DNA from: Vibrio agarivorans
GTDB lineage: Bacteria; Pseudomonadota; Gammaproteobacteria; Enterobacterales; Vibrionaceae
NCBI RefSeq assembly: GCF_030409635.1
Contig: NZ_JAUFQF010000004.1
Coordinates: forward strand, 1,026,241-1,090,240
DNA: 64,000 nucleotides
Reading direction: 5' to 3'
Shown here: piece by piece, positions 53,051 through 63,728 of the stretch
Position numbering within the stretch: the stretch's first letter is position 1
How the letters are laid out: each line of letters starts with the position of its first letter
The notes under the pieces: generated by a model
Told to the model about the DNA's origin: nothing
Database searches by the model: none
The model's input: the letters and a program-made list of their open reading frames with translations, nothing else
Made by a program: the position numbers and the translations under genes

Positions 53051-53932
53051 TTAATGGATGGTGTTGTTGCCGTTTCCACCTTGCGCATCAGCATAGAGTT
53101 CTGCAACTTGCGCAGAATCGAAAGAGTAATTGCTGCCACAGTAGTCACAGTGTAAAGCAATGCTGCCTTCGGTAGCGATGATGTCATCAACCTCAGCGCG
53201 ATCAAGCGTGATGATAGCGGAAGCACTGCGCTCACGTGAGCAACCACAGAAGAACTCAACAGGTTGAGGTTCGAACAGGCGTACTTTCTCTTGGTTGTAG
53301 AGACGGTAAAGCAGCTCTTGAGATTCAAGAGAGAATAGCTCTTCGTCTTTTACCGTGTTGGTTAGCTGCTCTAGGTGCTCGAAGTCATCTGGTGTGCCCG
53401 TACCATCTGGCATAACTTGAATAAGCATACCTGCTGCGTGTGGTTTACCTTCGTGCTCACCAGTGCGAATCCAAAGACGAGTTTTTAGCTGCTCAGAGTT
53501 GGCGAAGTAGTTTTCGATCACTTCTGTCAGGTTCTCGCCTTCAAGACCAACGACACCTTGGTAACGCTCCCCTTTTTTCGGGTCGATAGTGATGACTAGG
53601 TAGCCCTTACCCATCATGTCGTGCAGGCCAGCATCATCAGCAATATCGCCTTCCCAACGAGCAACACCACGAACTTTTTGGTCGTGATCGCCGTTGATGA
53701 CGGCAAGAGAAACAGGGCCATCACCTTGAAGTTGGATAGTAATAGAGCCTTCAAACTTCAAAGTTGCAGTTAATAGTGTGGTTGAAACCACGAGCTCACC
53801 CAATAGCTTTTTCAGCGCTGCTGGGTATTCCTTGCTGGAGATAATTTGTTGGTATGCATCATCCAATTGTACCAACTCGCCACGTACAGAAAGGTCTTCA
53901 AATAGGTAGCGATTTAAAACATTGTTTGCCAT
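53051..53932 (-). CDS. hslO: Redox-regulated chaperonin Hsp33
   Basis: 293 residues from the ATG at 53932 ([20 protein letters not shown]), the family's standard N-terminus; 45 further upstream residues in frame look non-native. Hsp33 is a holdase chaperone activated by oxidation and heat. The zinc/disulfide switch is complete: [10 protein letters not shown] and, 29 residues later, [11 protein letters not shown], the CxC and CxxC pairs. It lies 16 bases after hslR in the conserved hslR-hslO order. Confidence 0.96.
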   Translation of the reverse strand: MANNVLNRYLFEDLSVRGELVQLDDAYQQIISSKEYPAALKKLLGELVVSTTLLTATLKFEGSITIQLQGDGPVSLAVINGDHDQKVRGVARWEGDIADDAGLHDMMGKGYLVITIDPKKGERYQGVVGLEGENLTEVIENYFANSEQLKTRLWIRTGEHEGKPHAAGMLIQVMPDGTGTPDDFEHLEQLTNTVKDEELFSLESQELLYRLYNQEKVRLFEPQPVEFFCGCSRERSASAIITLDRAEVDDIIATEGSIALHCDYCGSNYSFDSAQVAELYADAQGGNGNNTIH

Positions 53933-53948
53933 AGAAGGAAGCTCCAGC

Positions 53949-54356
53949 TTATTGGTGTTTAAACTTAATAATATCGCGACGCTGCTTTTTGTCAGGGCGT
54001 CGGTCAGGGCTCGGGTTGTGGGCGTGTAGCTTACGTTGCATCGCATTGCTTTCACGCTTTTGGACACTTTCCGAGGTTTCGCTATATAGCGTTTGCGCTT
54101 CAGGCGCGCCGCGACGTTGGTCAGAGATACGCTCGATCACGACAGTTTTCTCTTCGTGACCTTGACGCAAGGCAACAGTGGCTCCCACTTCAACAACCTT
54201 ACTTGGTTTGCTGCGTTGACCATTATAATGCACTTTACCGCCATCGATCATATTGCGAGCAATAGAGCGTGTCTTGTAAAAACGCGCTGCCCATAGCCAT
54301 TTATCGAGACGTACTGCTTGATCACCTTGGTCGTTGCGTGTGTTGTTGGAACCCAT
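53949..54356 (-). CDS. hslR: Ribosome-associated heat-shock protein HslR (Hsp15)
   Basis: 135 residues from the ATG at 54356; 21 upstream in-frame residues are not family-like. HslR recycles stalled 50S subunits carrying peptidyl-tRNA. An S4 RNA-binding domain is visible ([20 protein letters not shown], then [20 protein letters not shown]), followed by a basic tail ([12 protein letters not shown]). It forms a two-gene unit with hslO and reads divergently from gspC. Confidence 0.95.
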   Translation of the reverse strand: MGSNNTRNDQGDQAVRLDKWLWAARFYKTRSIARNMIDGGKVHYNGQRSKPSKVVEVGATVALRQGHEEKTVVIERISDQRRGAPEAQTLYSETSESVQKRESNAMQRKLHAHNPSPDRRPDKKQRRDIIKFKHQ

Positions 54357-54532
54357 ACTGACTTGGTTTCTCCTACCATTAATTAACGAATCACACACAC
54401 AATGGTAGCGCGGTCTCACTTTTTCAAGGTGTAATGCTTTGTAAAGAACAAAAAAGCGTGTCTACTTTGCGTGTATGATATAGTGAAATATTTATTATCT
54501 ATAATAGCGCACCAATTTATTTCAATAAGGAC

Positions 54533-55456
54533 ATGGGTTTGGCTACAACTGCCTTCAACTTGGCTCGTTTTGACGGACAGTCATTATTAAACCTACTAAA
54601 ACAGCACCAACGACGTATCAGCACTCTGCTTGTTATTGTATTGCTGTCATCTTCCGCTTGGCTTCTTGGCAAGATGGTATGGATGCTCCTTGAGCCTGAA
54701 ACCGAGATCACGCCTTGGCGAGCGGGGCAAGTTTCTGCAAGTGGCGACTCAAGCCGCTCTTCTATTGATCTATCTGATGTTCATAATGCGCACTGGTTCG
54801 GCCGTTATCAGGCTGATGCTGCGCCAGTTGAGCGCCAACAACCAGTAGTGACTGACGCGCCAAAAACCAAATTGAACCTCACGCTGGTAGGCGTTGTGGC
54901 AAGCACCAGTGCGAATAAGAGCCTCGCTGTTATTGCCAATCGCGGCCAACAGGCTACGTATGGCCTTGATGAAACGATTGAAGGCACTCGAGCTAAGTTA
55001 AAAGCTGTGCTTGTCGACCGCGTGATCATTGAAAATTCTGGTCGAGACGAGACCTTGATGCTCGACGGCATCGATTACACCAAACGTTCACAATCTCCTG
55101 CTGCAAATCCTGTACAATCACGCCAAGCTGCTGCTCCAGAGCCGGACAGTGACCGCTTGGAGCAAATTCAACAGGAAATTTCGCAAGATCCGCAACAACT
55201 CTTCCAATATGTTCGCATGTCGCAAGTCAAACGCGATGGCGATGTCGTGGGTTATCGCTTGAGTCCAGGTAAGGACCGAGAACTATTTGAGTCGATTGGT
55301 TTGCAAAATGGCGATATCGCCACGCAACTCAATGGACAAGACCTAACCGATCCAGCGGCAATGGGTCAGATTTTTCAAGATATCGGCAACTTAACCGAGT
55401 TGAGCCTCACGGTAGAACGTGACGGTCAACCGTACGATGTCTATATACAGTTTTAA
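54533..55456 (+). CDS. gspC: Type II secretion protein GspC (EpsC)
   Basis: 307 residues from the ATG at 54533 with AAGGAC upstream. GspC links the inner-membrane platform to the outer-membrane secretin GspD and is a substrate-recognition element. It has one membrane segment (about 31-53, ISTLLVIVLLSSSAWLLGKM), a periplasmic homology region (about 110-170, LNLTLVGVVASTSANKSLAVIA) and a C-terminal PDZ-like domain (about 225-305). It is the first gene of the gsp operon, in a 113-base gap from hslR that includes a TATAAT at 54500-54505. Confidence 0.92.
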   Translation: MGLATTAFNLARFDGQSLLNLLKQHQRRISTLLVIVLLSSSAWLLGKMVWMLLEPETEITPWRAGQVSASGDSSRSSIDLSDVHNAHWFGRYQADAAPVERQQPVVTDAPKTKLNLTLVGVVASTSANKSLAVIANRGQQATYGLDETIEGTRAKLKAVLVDRVIIENSGRDETLMLDGIDYTKRSQSPAANPVQSRQAAAPEPDSDRLEQIQQEISQDPQQLFQYVRMSQVKRDGDVVGYRLSPGKDRELFESIGLQNGDIATQLNGQDLTDPAAMGQIFQDIGNLTELSLTVERDGQPYDVYIQF

Positions 55457-55495
55457 ACCCTGAGTCAGAAAACCGCTCAGTTTTAGGAGTACACC

Positions 55496-57520
55496 GTGAA
55501 GCATTGGCTTAAGAAAAGTGCTTGGCTACTGGCAGGAAGCTTGTTAACAACAACGCCCGTTCTAGCTGAAGACTTTAGTGCAAGTTTTAAAGGCACTGAT
55601 ATACAAGAGTTCATCAACATTGTTGGCCGCAACCTCGAGAAAACCATTATTGTCGATCCTTCTGTTCGAGGTAAGGTGGATGTAAGAAGCTACGATATGC
55701 TGACAGAAGAGCAGTATTACAGCTTCTTCCTCAACGTATTGGAAGTGTATGGTTTCGCTGTAGTTGAGATGGACAACGGTATCCTCAAAGTCATCAAGGC
55801 GAAAGACGCAAAAACCTCTGCGATTCCAGTTGTCGGCGATGACAGCGCAGCAGGCGATAGTGTCGTGACACGCGTTGTCGCGGTGCGTAATGTATCAGTG
55901 CGTGAACTGTCTCCGCTTTTACGCCAGCTAAATGATAACGCAGGTGCCGGTAACGTGGTTCACTACGACCCTGCCAACATCATTTTGATCACGGGTCGCG
56001 CTGCAGTAGTTAATCGCCTAGCTGAAATCATCAAGCGTGTTGACCAAGCTGGTGATAAAGAGATTGAAATTGTTGACCTGAAAAATGCGTCAGCAGCCGA
56101 AATGGTGCGTATCGTTGAAGCCCTTAATAAGACAACCGATGCGAAGAACACGCCACCGAACATGCAGCCTAAATTAGTTGCCGATGACCGCACTAACTCA
56201 ATTCTTATCTCAGGCGATCCAAAAGTTCGCGCGCAGCTAAAGCGTCTTATTAAGCAGCTTGATGTTGAAATGGCAAGCAAGGGTAATAACCGAGTGGTTT
56301 ACCTAAAGTATGCGAAAGCGGAAGAGCTTGTAGATGTGCTGCGCGGTGTTTCTGAAAACCTGCAAGCTGAAAAATCAGCTGGGCAAGGCAGCAGCTCATC
56401 AAATGTACGTGGTGAGGTGACGATTGCGGCTCACCCACACACCAATGCGCTAGTAATGACAGCTCCGCCAGATATTATGAATGCCCTGCAAGAGATCGTC
56501 TCTCAACTTGATATTCGCCGTGCTCAGGTATTGATTGAAGCCCTTATCGTTGAGATGTCAGAGGGTGATGGTATCAACCTTGGTGTTCAATGGGGTAACC
56601 TAGAAACGGGTGCCATGATTCAGTACGGCAACACAGGCGCATCGATTGGTAGTGTGATGGTTGGTCTTGAGGAAGCTCAGGATACAACGACTACAACAGC
56701 AGTGTACGATACAGATGGTAACTTCCTGCGTAATGAAACTACGACTGAAGCTGGTGATTACTCAACACTAGCAGCGGCACTATCAGGCGTTAACGGTGCT
56801 GCAATGAGTGTAGTGATGGGAGACTGGACAGCTCTAATTAGTGCGGTATCAACAGATTCTCACTCTAACATCCTATCTTCTCCAAGCATCACGGTGATGG
56901 ATAACGGTGAAGCTTCGTTTATCGTCGGTGAAGAAGTTCCGGTTGTAACTGGCTCTACTGCTGGTTCGAATAACGATAATCCATTCCAAACCGTTGATCG
57001 TAAAGAGGTCGGCATCAAGTTGAAAGTTGTCCCTCAAATCAACGAAGGCAACTCGGTTCAGCTTAATATTGAACAAGAAGTATCTAACGTGTTAGGTGCC
57101 AATGGGGCAGTGGATGTACGTTTTGCCAAGCGTCAAATTAATACCTCAGTCATGGTTGATGATGGCCAAATGATTGTATTAGGTGGCTTGATTGATGAGC
57201 GAGCACTAGAGAGTGAATCAAAAGTACCACTACTTGGTGATATTCCTTACCTTGGCCAGCTATTTAAATCGACCAGCACGCAGACTGAAAAGCGTAATCT
57301 GATGGTATTCATTAAGCCAACCATTATTCGTGATGGCATGTCAGCGGATGGTATTTCTCAGCGTAAGTACAACTACATACGTGCAGAGCAGCTATTGAAA
57401 GCAGAGCAAGGCTTGAGACTGATGGATGATGAACATATTCCAGTACTGCCTGAATTTGGTCAGTCGCGTGAATATGCTCCAGAGCTACAAGCATTGATTG
57501 ATCAAATGGAAGCGAAGTAA
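55496..57520 (+). CDS. gspD: Type II secretion secretin GspD (EpsD)
   Basis: 674 residues with a GTG start and a signal peptide ending ...TPVLAED. GspD forms the outer-membrane channel. The N0 domain is visible ([20 protein letters not shown]), followed by three N1-N3 ring domains and the secretin core with [30 protein letters not shown] and the VLGGLIDE block. The C-terminal S-domain-like tail follows. It lies 40 bases after gspC and overlaps gspE by one base (TAATG). Confidence 0.96.
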   Translation: MKHWLKKSAWLLAGSLLTTTPVLAEDFSASFKGTDIQEFINIVGRNLEKTIIVDPSVRGKVDVRSYDMLTEEQYYSFFLNVLEVYGFAVVEMDNGILKVIKAKDAKTSAIPVVGDDSAAGDSVVTRVVAVRNVSVRELSPLLRQLNDNAGAGNVVHYDPANIILITGRAAVVNRLAEIIKRVDQAGDKEIEIVDLKNASAAEMVRIVEALNKTTDAKNTPPNMQPKLVADDRTNSILISGDPKVRAQLKRLIKQLDVEMASKGNNRVVYLKYAKAEELVDVLRGVSENLQAEKSAGQGSSSSNVRGEVTIAAHPHTNALVMTAPPDIMNALQEIVSQLDIRRAQVLIEALIVEMSEGDGINLGVQWGNLETGAMIQYGNTGASIGSVMVGLEEAQDTTTTTAVYDTDGNFLRNETTTEAGDYSTLAAALSGVNGAAMSVVMGDWTALISAVSTDSHSNILSSPSITVMDNGEASFIVGEEVPVVTGSTAGSNNDNPFQTVDRKEVGIKLKVVPQINEGNSVQLNIEQEVSNVLGANGAVDVRFAKRQINTSVMVDDGQMIVLGGLIDERALESESKVPLLGDIPYLGQLFKSTSTQTEKRNLMVFIKPTIIRDGMSADGISQRKYNYIRAEQLLKAEQGLRLMDDEHIPVLPEFGQSREYAPELQALIDQMEAK

Positions 57521-59004
57521 TGGAAGCAGAGGTTATTCATCACCGTCTGCCTTTTAGCTTTGCTAACCGTTTTCAAATGGTATTGGAGCATGGTGACGAG
57601 GGCAGTGTTCTCTATCATTTAGAGCCTATCTCTATGAAAGCGCTGCTGGAAGTGCAGCGCGTGTCACCGCGTGCATTCACTTTGCACTCTATGAGTAAAG
57701 AAGCGTTCGATACAAAACTCACTGAGGTGTATCAACGTGATTCGAGCGAAGCGCGTCAGTTGATGGAAGATATTGGCGCTGACAGTGATGACTTCTTCTC
57801 GTTAGCTGAAGAGTTGCCGCAAGATGAAGACTTGCTCGAATCAGAAGACGATGCCCCGATCATTAAACTGATCAACGCGATGCTCAGTGAAGCCATCAAA
57901 GAAGGCGCATCGGATATCCATATCGAGACCTTTGAAAAATCTCTGTCGATTCGTTTCCGTGTCGATGGTGTATTGCGTGATATTCTAGCGCCAAGCCGCA
58001 AGCTTGCCCCGCTGCTTGTTTCGCGTGTCAAGGTAATGGCAAAACTGGATATTGCCGAGAAACGCGTGCCGCAAGATGGCCGTATCTCGCTGCGTATCGG
58101 TGGCCGTGCGGTCGATGTACGTGTATCAACCATGCCGTCTTCACACGGTGAGCGTGTGGTAATGCGTCTTCTTGATAAAAACGCGACGCGTCTAGACCTG
58201 CATAGCTTAGGCATGACGCCTGCAACCCATGAAAACTTCCGCAATATCATCGCTCGTCCACATGGGATTATCTTAGTTACTGGCCCAACCGGTTCTGGTA
58301 AATCAACAACCTTGTACGCGGGCCTGCAAGAGCTCGACAGCAGCGAAAGCAATATCTTAACCGTTGAAGACCCGATTGAATTTGATATCGATGGTATCGG
58401 TCAAACGCAAGTGAACCCAAAGGTAGATATGACGTTTGCTCGTGGTTTGCGTGCAATTCTGCGTCAAGACCCAGATGTCGTCATGGTGGGTGAGATCCGT
58501 GACTTAGAAACAGCGCAAATTGGCGTACAAGCCTCTTTGACGGGTCACTTGGTGATGTCGACGCTGCACACCAATACCGCTGTTGGCGCGATCACACGTC
58601 TGCGTGATATGGGAATTGAACCGTTCCTTATCTCTTCATCTTTGCTTGGCGTACTTGCGCAGCGCCTAGTACGTACTCTGTGTAATGACTGTAAAACGCC
58701 TTATCAAGCAGATAACGAGCAGAAAAAGTGGTTTGGTGTGCCAGCAGAGCAAGAGTTAACGCTTTACCGTCCAAACGGCTGTGAACATTGTAATAACAAA
58801 GGTTATCGTGGCCGTACCGGTATTCATGAGCTGTTGCTGGTGGATGAGCAGGTTCAAGAGCTGATTCATAGTGAGGCCGGTGAGCAGGCGATTGAAAAGA
58901 GTGTACGTGAGCACACCCCAAGCATTCGTCAAGATGGCTTGAGTAAAGTTCTGCAAGGGAAGACCTCTCTTGAAGAGGTGTTACGAGTCACTAAGGAAGG
59001 CTAA
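57520..59004 (+). CDS. gspE: Type II secretion ATPase GspE (EpsE)
   Basis: 494 residues. Cytoplasmic ATPase that powers pseudopilus assembly. Walker [21 protein letters not shown], the Asp box ([20 protein letters not shown]), the Walker [20 protein letters not shown], the His box [13 protein letters not shown] and the tetracysteine zinc site (CNDC and CEHC, about 30 residues apart) are all present. It starts within the gspD stop and its stop overlaps the gspF start. Confidence 0.97.
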   Translation: MEAEVIHHRLPFSFANRFQMVLEHGDEGSVLYHLEPISMKALLEVQRVSPRAFTLHSMSKEAFDTKLTEVYQRDSSEARQLMEDIGADSDDFFSLAEELPQDEDLLESEDDAPIIKLINAMLSEAIKEGASDIHIETFEKSLSIRFRVDGVLRDILAPSRKLAPLLVSRVKVMAKLDIAEKRVPQDGRISLRIGGRAVDVRVSTMPSSHGERVVMRLLDKNATRLDLHSLGMTPATHENFRNIIARPHGIILVTGPTGSGKSTTLYAGLQELDSSESNILTVEDPIEFDIDGIGQTQVNPKVDMTFARGLRAILRQDPDVVMVGEIRDLETAQIGVQASLTGHLVMSTLHTNTAVGAITRLRDMGIEPFLISSSLLGVLAQRLVRTLCNDCKTPYQADNEQKKWFGVPAEQELTLYRPNGCEHCNNKGYRGRTGIHELLLVDEQVQELIHSEAGEQAIEKSVREHTPSIRQDGLSKVLQGKTSLEEVLRVTKEG

Positions 59005-60227
59005 TGGCGGCGTTTGAATACAAGGCACTGGATGCAAAAGGCAAGCAAAAGAAAGGCGTTATCGAGGGTGATAACGCCAGACAAGTGCGTGCCCGTCTTA
59101 AAGAGCAGGGCTTAATTCCGGTTGAAGTGACGGAGACTCGCGCAAAATCGAGCAAGGCCTCTTCGGCTAAGAAAGTCGCTTTTCAACGTGGTATCAGTAC
59201 TCCTGATCTGGCTCTGATCACTCGCCAGCTGTCGACACTAGTACAATCGGGTATGCCACTCGAAGAGTGTTTGAAAGCGGTGTCTGAGCAATCAGAAAAA
59301 CCACGTATTCGAAACATGTTGGCTGCAGTGCGATCAAAAGTGACCGAAGGTTATACCTTGGCAGATAGTCTGGCTGATTACCCGCATATCTTTGATGAAC
59401 TCTTTCGTTCAATGGTGGCGGCAGGGGAAAAGTCAGGGCACCTTGATGCGGTACTTGAGCGTCTCGCTGATTACGCAGAAAACCGTCAGAAGATGCGCTC
59501 TAAGCTGCAACAAGCTCTGATTTATCCAGTCGTACTTGTAGTATTCGCTGTTGGTATCGTCGCGTTTCTGCTTGCTGCAGTGGTACCAGAAATTGTCGGC
59601 CAGTTTATTCAGATGGGGCAAGACCTGCCAGCATCAACCGAGTTCTTGCTTTCCTCGAGTGACTTTGTCAAAGAGTGGGGCGTCGCGATTCTTATTTCCG
59701 TCATTGTCTTGGTCTATCTTGCTAAGTTTGCTTTGTCTAAACCCAATATCCGTCTGGCTTGGGACAAAAAAATCGTTGCTATGCCAATGATGGGACGCAT
59801 CAGTAAAGGGCTGAATACGGCTCGCTTTGCGCGTACACTTTCGATTTGTACATCTAGTGCGATCCCGATTCTTGAAGGGATGAAAGTGGCGGTGGATGTT
59901 ATGTCTAACCACTTTATCAAGCAGCAAGTGACCGTCGCTTCGGACAATGTCCGTGAAGGTGCGAGTTTGCGTAAAGCGCTCGATCAGACCAAATTGTTCC
60001 CGCCAATGATGCTGCATATGATTGCCAGTGGTGAGCAAAGTGGTCAATTGGAATCGATGCTTACTCGCGCGGCAGACACACAAGACGCTAACTTTGAATC
60101 CACGGTGAACATTGCTTTGGGTATTTTTACTCCGGTCTTGATTGCATTGATGGCTGGCTTGGTTTTGTTCATTGTCATGGCGACCATGATGCCGATCCTA
60201 GAAATGAATAACTTAATGAGCGGCTAG
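59004..60227 (+). CDS. gspF: Type II secretion inner-membrane protein GspF (EpsF)
   Basis: 407 residues. Polytopic membrane platform of the system. Two homologous GspF domains are seen, with LALITRQLSTLVQSGMPLEE and the repeat ARTLSICTSSAIPILEGMKV, and three membrane segments (about 172-195, 222-241, 372-398). The start overlaps gspE by one base. Unlike the rest of the operon, the next gene is 356 bases away, because of two palindromic repeats. Confidence 0.95.
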   Translation: MAAFEYKALDAKGKQKKGVIEGDNARQVRARLKEQGLIPVEVTETRAKSSKASSAKKVAFQRGISTPDLALITRQLSTLVQSGMPLEECLKAVSEQSEKPRIRNMLAAVRSKVTEGYTLADSLADYPHIFDELFRSMVAAGEKSGHLDAVLERLADYAENRQKMRSKLQQALIYPVVLVVFAVGIVAFLLAAVVPEIVGQFIQMGQDLPASTEFLLSSSDFVKEWGVAILISVIVLVYLAKFALSKPNIRLAWDKKIVAMPMMGRISKGLNTARFARTLSICTSSAIPILEGMKVAVDVMSNHFIKQQVTVASDNVREGASLRKALDQTKLFPPMMLHMIASGEQSGQLESMLTRAADTQDANFESTVNIALGIFTPVLIALMAGLVLFIVMATMMPILEMNNLMSG

Positions 60228-60359
60228 AACAGTTCCCTCCCCTTTTGAAGGGGAGGGTTAGGGTGGGGTTAATGCGGCCTTTCAACAAATGCAGAGTTTT
60301 GTGATTGAGTGAGTATGGGCTAACCCCCTCCCGGCCTCCCCCTTGATAAGGGGGAGGAG
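60226..60359 (+). repeat. Palindromic element copy 1 between gspF and gspG
   Basis: A 134-base unit beginning two bases inside the gspF stop codon. It has an outer hairpin CCCTCCCC/GGGGAGGG, the block TTAGGGTGGGGTTAATGCGGCC, a middle of about 45 bases, and a right hairpin CCTCCCCCTT/AAGGGGGAGG. The matching copy at 60395-60528 is offset by exactly 169 bases with about eight differences. A third member is at 48935-49047. Confidence 0.92.
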
Positions 60360-60394
60360 CAAAACAACTCCCTCCGTTTTTTAAGAGGAGGGGA

Positions 60395-60528
60395 AGAACA
60401 GTTCCCTCCCCTTTTGAAGGGGAGGGTTAGGGTGGGGTTAATGCGGCCTGTCAACAAATGCAGAATTTTGCGATTGAGTTGAGGATGGTTAACCCCCTCC
60501 CGGCCTCCCCCTTGATAAGGGGGAGGAG
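60395..60528 (+). repeat. Palindromic element copy 2 between gspF and gspG
   Basis: Direct repeat of the 60226-60359 element, 134 bases, same orientation and without indels. The 35-base gap between the copies (60360-60394) contains a weaker CTCCCTCC...GAGGAGGG palindrome, perhaps a decayed unit. The copy ends 55 bases before the gspG ATG. It probably causes or changes RNA processing between gspF and gspG rather than full termination, since gspGHIJKL continue in the same direction. Confidence 0.92.
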
Positions 60529-60583
60529 AATTAGATTCCATGGCCTATCTCAGGCCTTGATAGTGTTGTTTTTGGAGAAGAAA

Positions 60584-61027
60584 ATGAGAAACAAACTAAA
60601 GAAACAATCAGGTTTTACCCTGCTAGAGGTAATGGTGGTTGTGGTTATTTTGGGTATTTTGGCGAGCTTTGTTGTGCCAAACCTATTGGGTAACAAAGAG
60701 AAAGCGGACCAACAGAAAGCGATCACCGATATTGTTGCTTTAGAAAATGCCTTAGATATGTACAAGTTAGATAACAGCGTGTACCCAACAACAGACCAAG
60801 GCCTTGAAGCGCTTGTGACTAAGCCAAGCAATCCAGAGCCACGTAATTACCGTGACAATGGTTATATCCGTCGCCTACCAAAAGACCCTTGGGGTAACGA
60901 TTACCAATACCTAAGCCCTGGTGATAACGGCACAATTGATATCTTCACCCTAGGTGCGGATGGTCAAGAAGGTGGCGAAGGCGCTGCTGCTGATATCGGT
61001 AACTGGAATCTGCAAGACTTCCAGTAA
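60584..61027 (+). CDS. gspG: Type II secretion major pseudopilin GspG (EpsG)
   Basis: 147 residues from the ATG at 60584, which gives the standard N-terminus; an in-frame ATG at 60458 runs through the repeat and is rejected. GspG is the major subunit of the pseudopilus piston. Prepilin site KKQSG^FTLLEVMVVVVILG with Glu at +5 is clear, and the C-terminal block DGTIDIFTLGADGQEGGEGA-type matches the calcium-binding loop region of the family. Promoter for the second part of the operon may lie in the repeats or read through. Confidence 0.95.
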   Translation: MRNKLKKQSGFTLLEVMVVVVILGILASFVVPNLLGNKEKADQQKAITDIVALENALDMYKLDNSVYPTTDQGLEALVTKPSNPEPRNYRDNGYIRRLPKDPWGNDYQYLSPGDNGTIDIFTLGADGQEGGEGAAADIGNWNLQDFQ

Positions 61028-61072
61028 TAGTATTGATTGGGGTAAGCCCTTGCTTACCCCATATCTTAGAGT

Positions 61073-61693
61073 GTGATTGTGTTTTTTGTCTCAAACCCGA
61101 GTAAGTTAAGTCGAAGCAATGGCTTTACGCTTTTAGAGCTGCTGTTGGTGTTAGTGCTGGTTTCGGTCAGTGCGGTTGCCGTGATTTCAACATTTGTGAA
61201 CTCGACAGAAGATCAGGCGAAAGAAGAGAGCCAGCGACTGTTCTTACAGCTGCAGCTGCTTAATGATGAAGCCCTGTTGAGTGGACATAACTACGGCTTA
61301 CGAATAGACGAAAAACAGAATCGTATTCATCTAATGTCCCTTGGTGATGAAGGTTGGCAAGCGATGGAGCTAGAAGGCATGGCCAATGAAATCGCACTGC
61401 CTGACAGCTTAATGATGAGCATGGCTTTGGGTGGCGACGTTTGGTCAAATAATGAAAGTCTGTTTAACCCAGGCTCTCTGTTTGATGAGGACATGTTTGC
61501 AGATGTTGAGAACGACAGTAAACCTCGACCACCACAGATTTTTATTCTCTCAAGTGGTGAGATCACGCCCTTTAGTTTGAATATTTTGGCCAATGATGAA
61601 CAAGTGAATGACGATAACTGGCGTATTGTCGTCGCAGAAAATGGCGTGATTCATCGCCTTGCTCCGGGCGAACCGGCTCCGGGGGAAGAGTAG
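61073..61693 (+). CDS. gspH: Type II secretion minor pseudopilin GspH (EpsH)
   Basis: 206 residues. The prepilin cleavage site SNG^FTLLELLLVLVLVS is near residue 17. The start is uncertain: the GTG at 61073 is used, but a GTG at 61079 is equally possible and no strong ribosome site is seen. The rest is a typical minor pseudopilin with a beta-rich C-terminal region and a proline-rich end (RLAPGEPAPGEE). It is followed closely by gspI. Confidence 0.88.
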   Translation: MIVFFVSNPSKLSRSNGFTLLELLLVLVLVSVSAVAVISTFVNSTEDQAKEESQRLFLQLQLLNDEALLSGHNYGLRIDEKQNRIHLMSLGDEGWQAMELEGMANEIALPDSLMMSMALGGDVWSNNESLFNPGSLFDEDMFADVENDSKPRPPQIFILSSGEITPFSLNILANDEQVNDDNWRIVVAENGVIHRLAPGEPAPGEE

Positions 61694-61695
61694 TG

Positions 61696-62049
61696 ATGAG
61701 ACGCAAAACATCGGGTATGACATTGCTTGAGGTATTAGTCGCTTTAGCGATTTTTGCCACGGCTGCTATAGCGGTGATCCGCTCGGTGAGCCAGCATATT
61801 AATACTCTAAGTTATCTTGAAGAGAAGACGTTCGCCGCCATGGTGGTGGATAACCAGATGGCAAAGGTGATGTTGGAGCCAAACAGACTGCGAGCACAGA
61901 AGGGCACTGAAGAGTTGGCGGGTCGAACTTGGTATTGGCAAGTCGCGCCAGTAAAAACCTCGGACAACTTGCTCAAAGCATTTGATGTGAGTGTCGCTAC
62001 AACCAAAGAGGGTTCGCCTTCTGTTACGGTGAGAAGTTATGTCCCGTAG
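61696..62049 (+). CDS. gspI: Type II secretion minor pseudopilin GspI (EpsI)
   Basis: 117 residues from the ATG at 61696; a GTG three bases earlier overlaps the gspH stop. The prepilin site is KTSG^MTLLEVLVALAIFA with Met in place of Phe at +1, common in GspI, followed by a short pilin body. It forms the pseudopilus tip with GspJ and GspK. It overlaps gspJ by 11 bases. Confidence 0.93.
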   Translation: MRRKTSGMTLLEVLVALAIFATAAIAVIRSVSQHINTLSYLEEKTFAAMVVDNQMAKVMLEPNRLRAQKGTEELAGRTWYWQVAPVKTSDNLLKAFDVSVATTKEGSPSVTVRSYVP

Positions 62050-62701
62050 AGTTAGCTCATTGCCTGTAAATAAAACTCAACGCGGTTTCACTTTAATTGA
62101 AGTGCTGGTGGCTATCGCTATTTTTGCCAGTTTAAGTGTTGGCGCATACCAAGTGCTTAATCAGGTGCAACAGAGTAATGAGCTGTCGATGCAGCGTAGT
62201 GAGCGACTGAAAGAAATTCAGCGTGCGCTGGTTATGATGGACAATGATTTTCGTCAGATGGCAACGCGTACGATGCGCACCAATGGTGAAGAGCCAAGTT
62301 CTGCTCTGCTTTTTTGGCAAGACTACCTACTTGATTCTGATACCAAAGGTCTCGTATTTACGCGTTTGGGTTGGCATAACCCAGAGCAGCAGTTCCCTCG
62401 CGGAGAGGTGACAAAGGTCGGATATCGCACACAAGAGCAAGTGCTTGAGCGTGCTTGGTGGCGCTACCCTGATACGCCGGTAGGGCAAGAGCCCATCGTT
62501 GCCCCACTGCTTAGTGGTGTTGAGAGTTTTGAAGTGACCTTTTACAACGGCTCTGAATGGCTTAAAGAGTGGACGGTCTCCAACCGACTGCCTCGCGCAG
62601 TGTCGGTCACTTTGGAGTTAGAAGATTATGGTGAAATAGAGCGAATCTACCTCACCTCTGGTGGCCAATTGACAAATTCGGGCGGTGAGACGGATGGTTA
62701 A
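62039..62701 (+). CDS. gspJ: Type II secretion minor pseudopilin GspJ (EpsJ)
   Basis: 220 residues. Prepilin site TQRG^[14 protein letters not shown] (about residue 17), then [20 protein letters not shown] and the C-terminal block [20 protein letters not shown], both as in the family. It is part of the tip complex with GspI and GspK. It overlaps the start of gspK by 8 bases. Confidence 0.94.
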   Translation: MSRRVSSLPVNKTQRGFTLIEVLVAIAIFASLSVGAYQVLNQVQQSNELSMQRSERLKEIQRALVMMDNDFRQMATRTMRTNGEEPSSALLFWQDYLLDSDTKGLVFTRLGWHNPEQQFPRGEVTKVGYRTQEQVLERAWWRYPDTPVGQEPIVAPLLSGVESFEVTFYNGSEWLKEWTVSNRLPRAVSVTLELEDYGEIERIYLTSGGQLTNSGGETDG

Positions 62702-63728
62702 ATCTCGTAAAGCCTCTTTTGCTCGTAAACAACGAGGCGTAGCCATCATCGTCGTGTTAATGATACTGGCAGTGATGGCGTCGATAGCGGCGAGCATGTC
62801 TGGGCGCTTGTTTACCCAGTTTAAACGCGCGACCAATCAGATTAATTACCAGCAAGCGTATTGGTATAGCTTGGGGGTTGAAGCTCTTGCTGTTGTTGGT
62901 ATCGAGCAGAGCTACAAAGACAGTGACACGATTAATACCTCTCAGGCTTGGGCCCTAGAGGAGCAGACTTATCCTCTGGATTATGGCGTGGCGCGCGGGC
63001 GAATTTGGGATCGCCAAGCCTGTTTGAATTTGAATGCGATTGGCTCTGCAACGATTCCAACTAACTCAAACCAACGTCCCTATATTATGCGTGTATGGCA
63101 GTATCTTCTAGAGGCGATGGATGTCGATAACTACCTTGCGGAAACCATTACCGACTCGACCTATGAGTTTATCGACCCTGATAACAGTACACAGACCATT
63201 AGTGGTGTTGAAGATAGCTACTACGAGAGTGTGCAGCCGGCATATTTAACCGCAAACAGCTGGATTGCCGACAGCAGCGAGCTGCGAGCGATTAATGGTG
63301 TGACCGGTGAGATAATGCAGAAAGTGGCGCCGATGGTGTGTGCATTGCCAACAGACCAGTGGGTGTTAAATGTCAATACTATCGAGCCGCATCAAGCGCC
63401 ATTGTTAGAGGCTATGTTTCATCCACACCTCTCTGACAGTGATGCGAAAAACCTGATTGAGGGACGCCCTTATGATGGATGGGATTCAGTTGATGATTTC
63501 CTTGCCGAGTCTGAAATGTCCAGTGTTGAGGCTGGTGTTCGTGACGAAGCTAAAGCCTTTTTAGGTGTGGATAGCCAGTATTTTGAGTTAGACGCTCAGG
63601 TTTGGGTTGAGCAGTCTAGAGTAAGAATTAGAAGCCTATTGTATAGTGACAATAGGGAAACAGCGTCGGTAGTACGCCGTCGTTTTGGAGGGATCAGTGA
63701 GCGAGTTTCTGACCGTTCGACTAACTAG
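62694..63728 (+). CDS. gspK: Type II secretion minor pseudopilin GspK (EpsK)
   Basis: 344 residues from the ATG at 62694; a GTG at 62685 is an alternative. The largest minor pseudopilin, it caps the tip. The prepilin region is KQRG^[15 protein letters not shown], without the +5 Glu that other pseudopilins carry, as is normal for GspK. A long globular domain (about 60-310) follows, with the conserved LNxN-type [11 protein letters not shown] and [10 protein letters not shown] segments. Overlaps gspL by 32 bases. Confidence 0.92.
   Translation: MVKSRKASFARKQRGVAIIVVLMILAVMASIAASMSGRLFTQFKRATNQINYQQAYWYSLGVEALAVVGIEQSYKDSDTINTSQAWALEEQTYPLDYGVARGRIWDRQACLNLNAIGSATIPTNSNQRPYIMRVWQYLLEAMDVDNYLAETITDSTYEFIDPDNSTQTISGVEDSYYESVQPAYLTANSWIADSSELRAINGVTGEIMQKVAPMVCALPTDQWVLNVNTIEPHQAPLLEAMFHPHLSDSDAKNLIEGRPYDGWDSVDDFLAESEMSSVEAGVRDEAKAFLGVDSQYFELDAQVWVEQSRVRIRSLLYSDNRETASVVRRRFGGISERVSDRSTN

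Noticed and set aside
57756..58352. 198-residue minus-strand open frame inside gspE
   Set aside because: It is antisense to intact GspE motifs; the Ser/Arg-rich composition is typical of a frame shadow.
60458..60583. Upstream extension of GspG by 42 residues
   Set aside because: It is encoded by the palindromic repeat and lacks a ribosome site; the family N-terminus begins at 60584.
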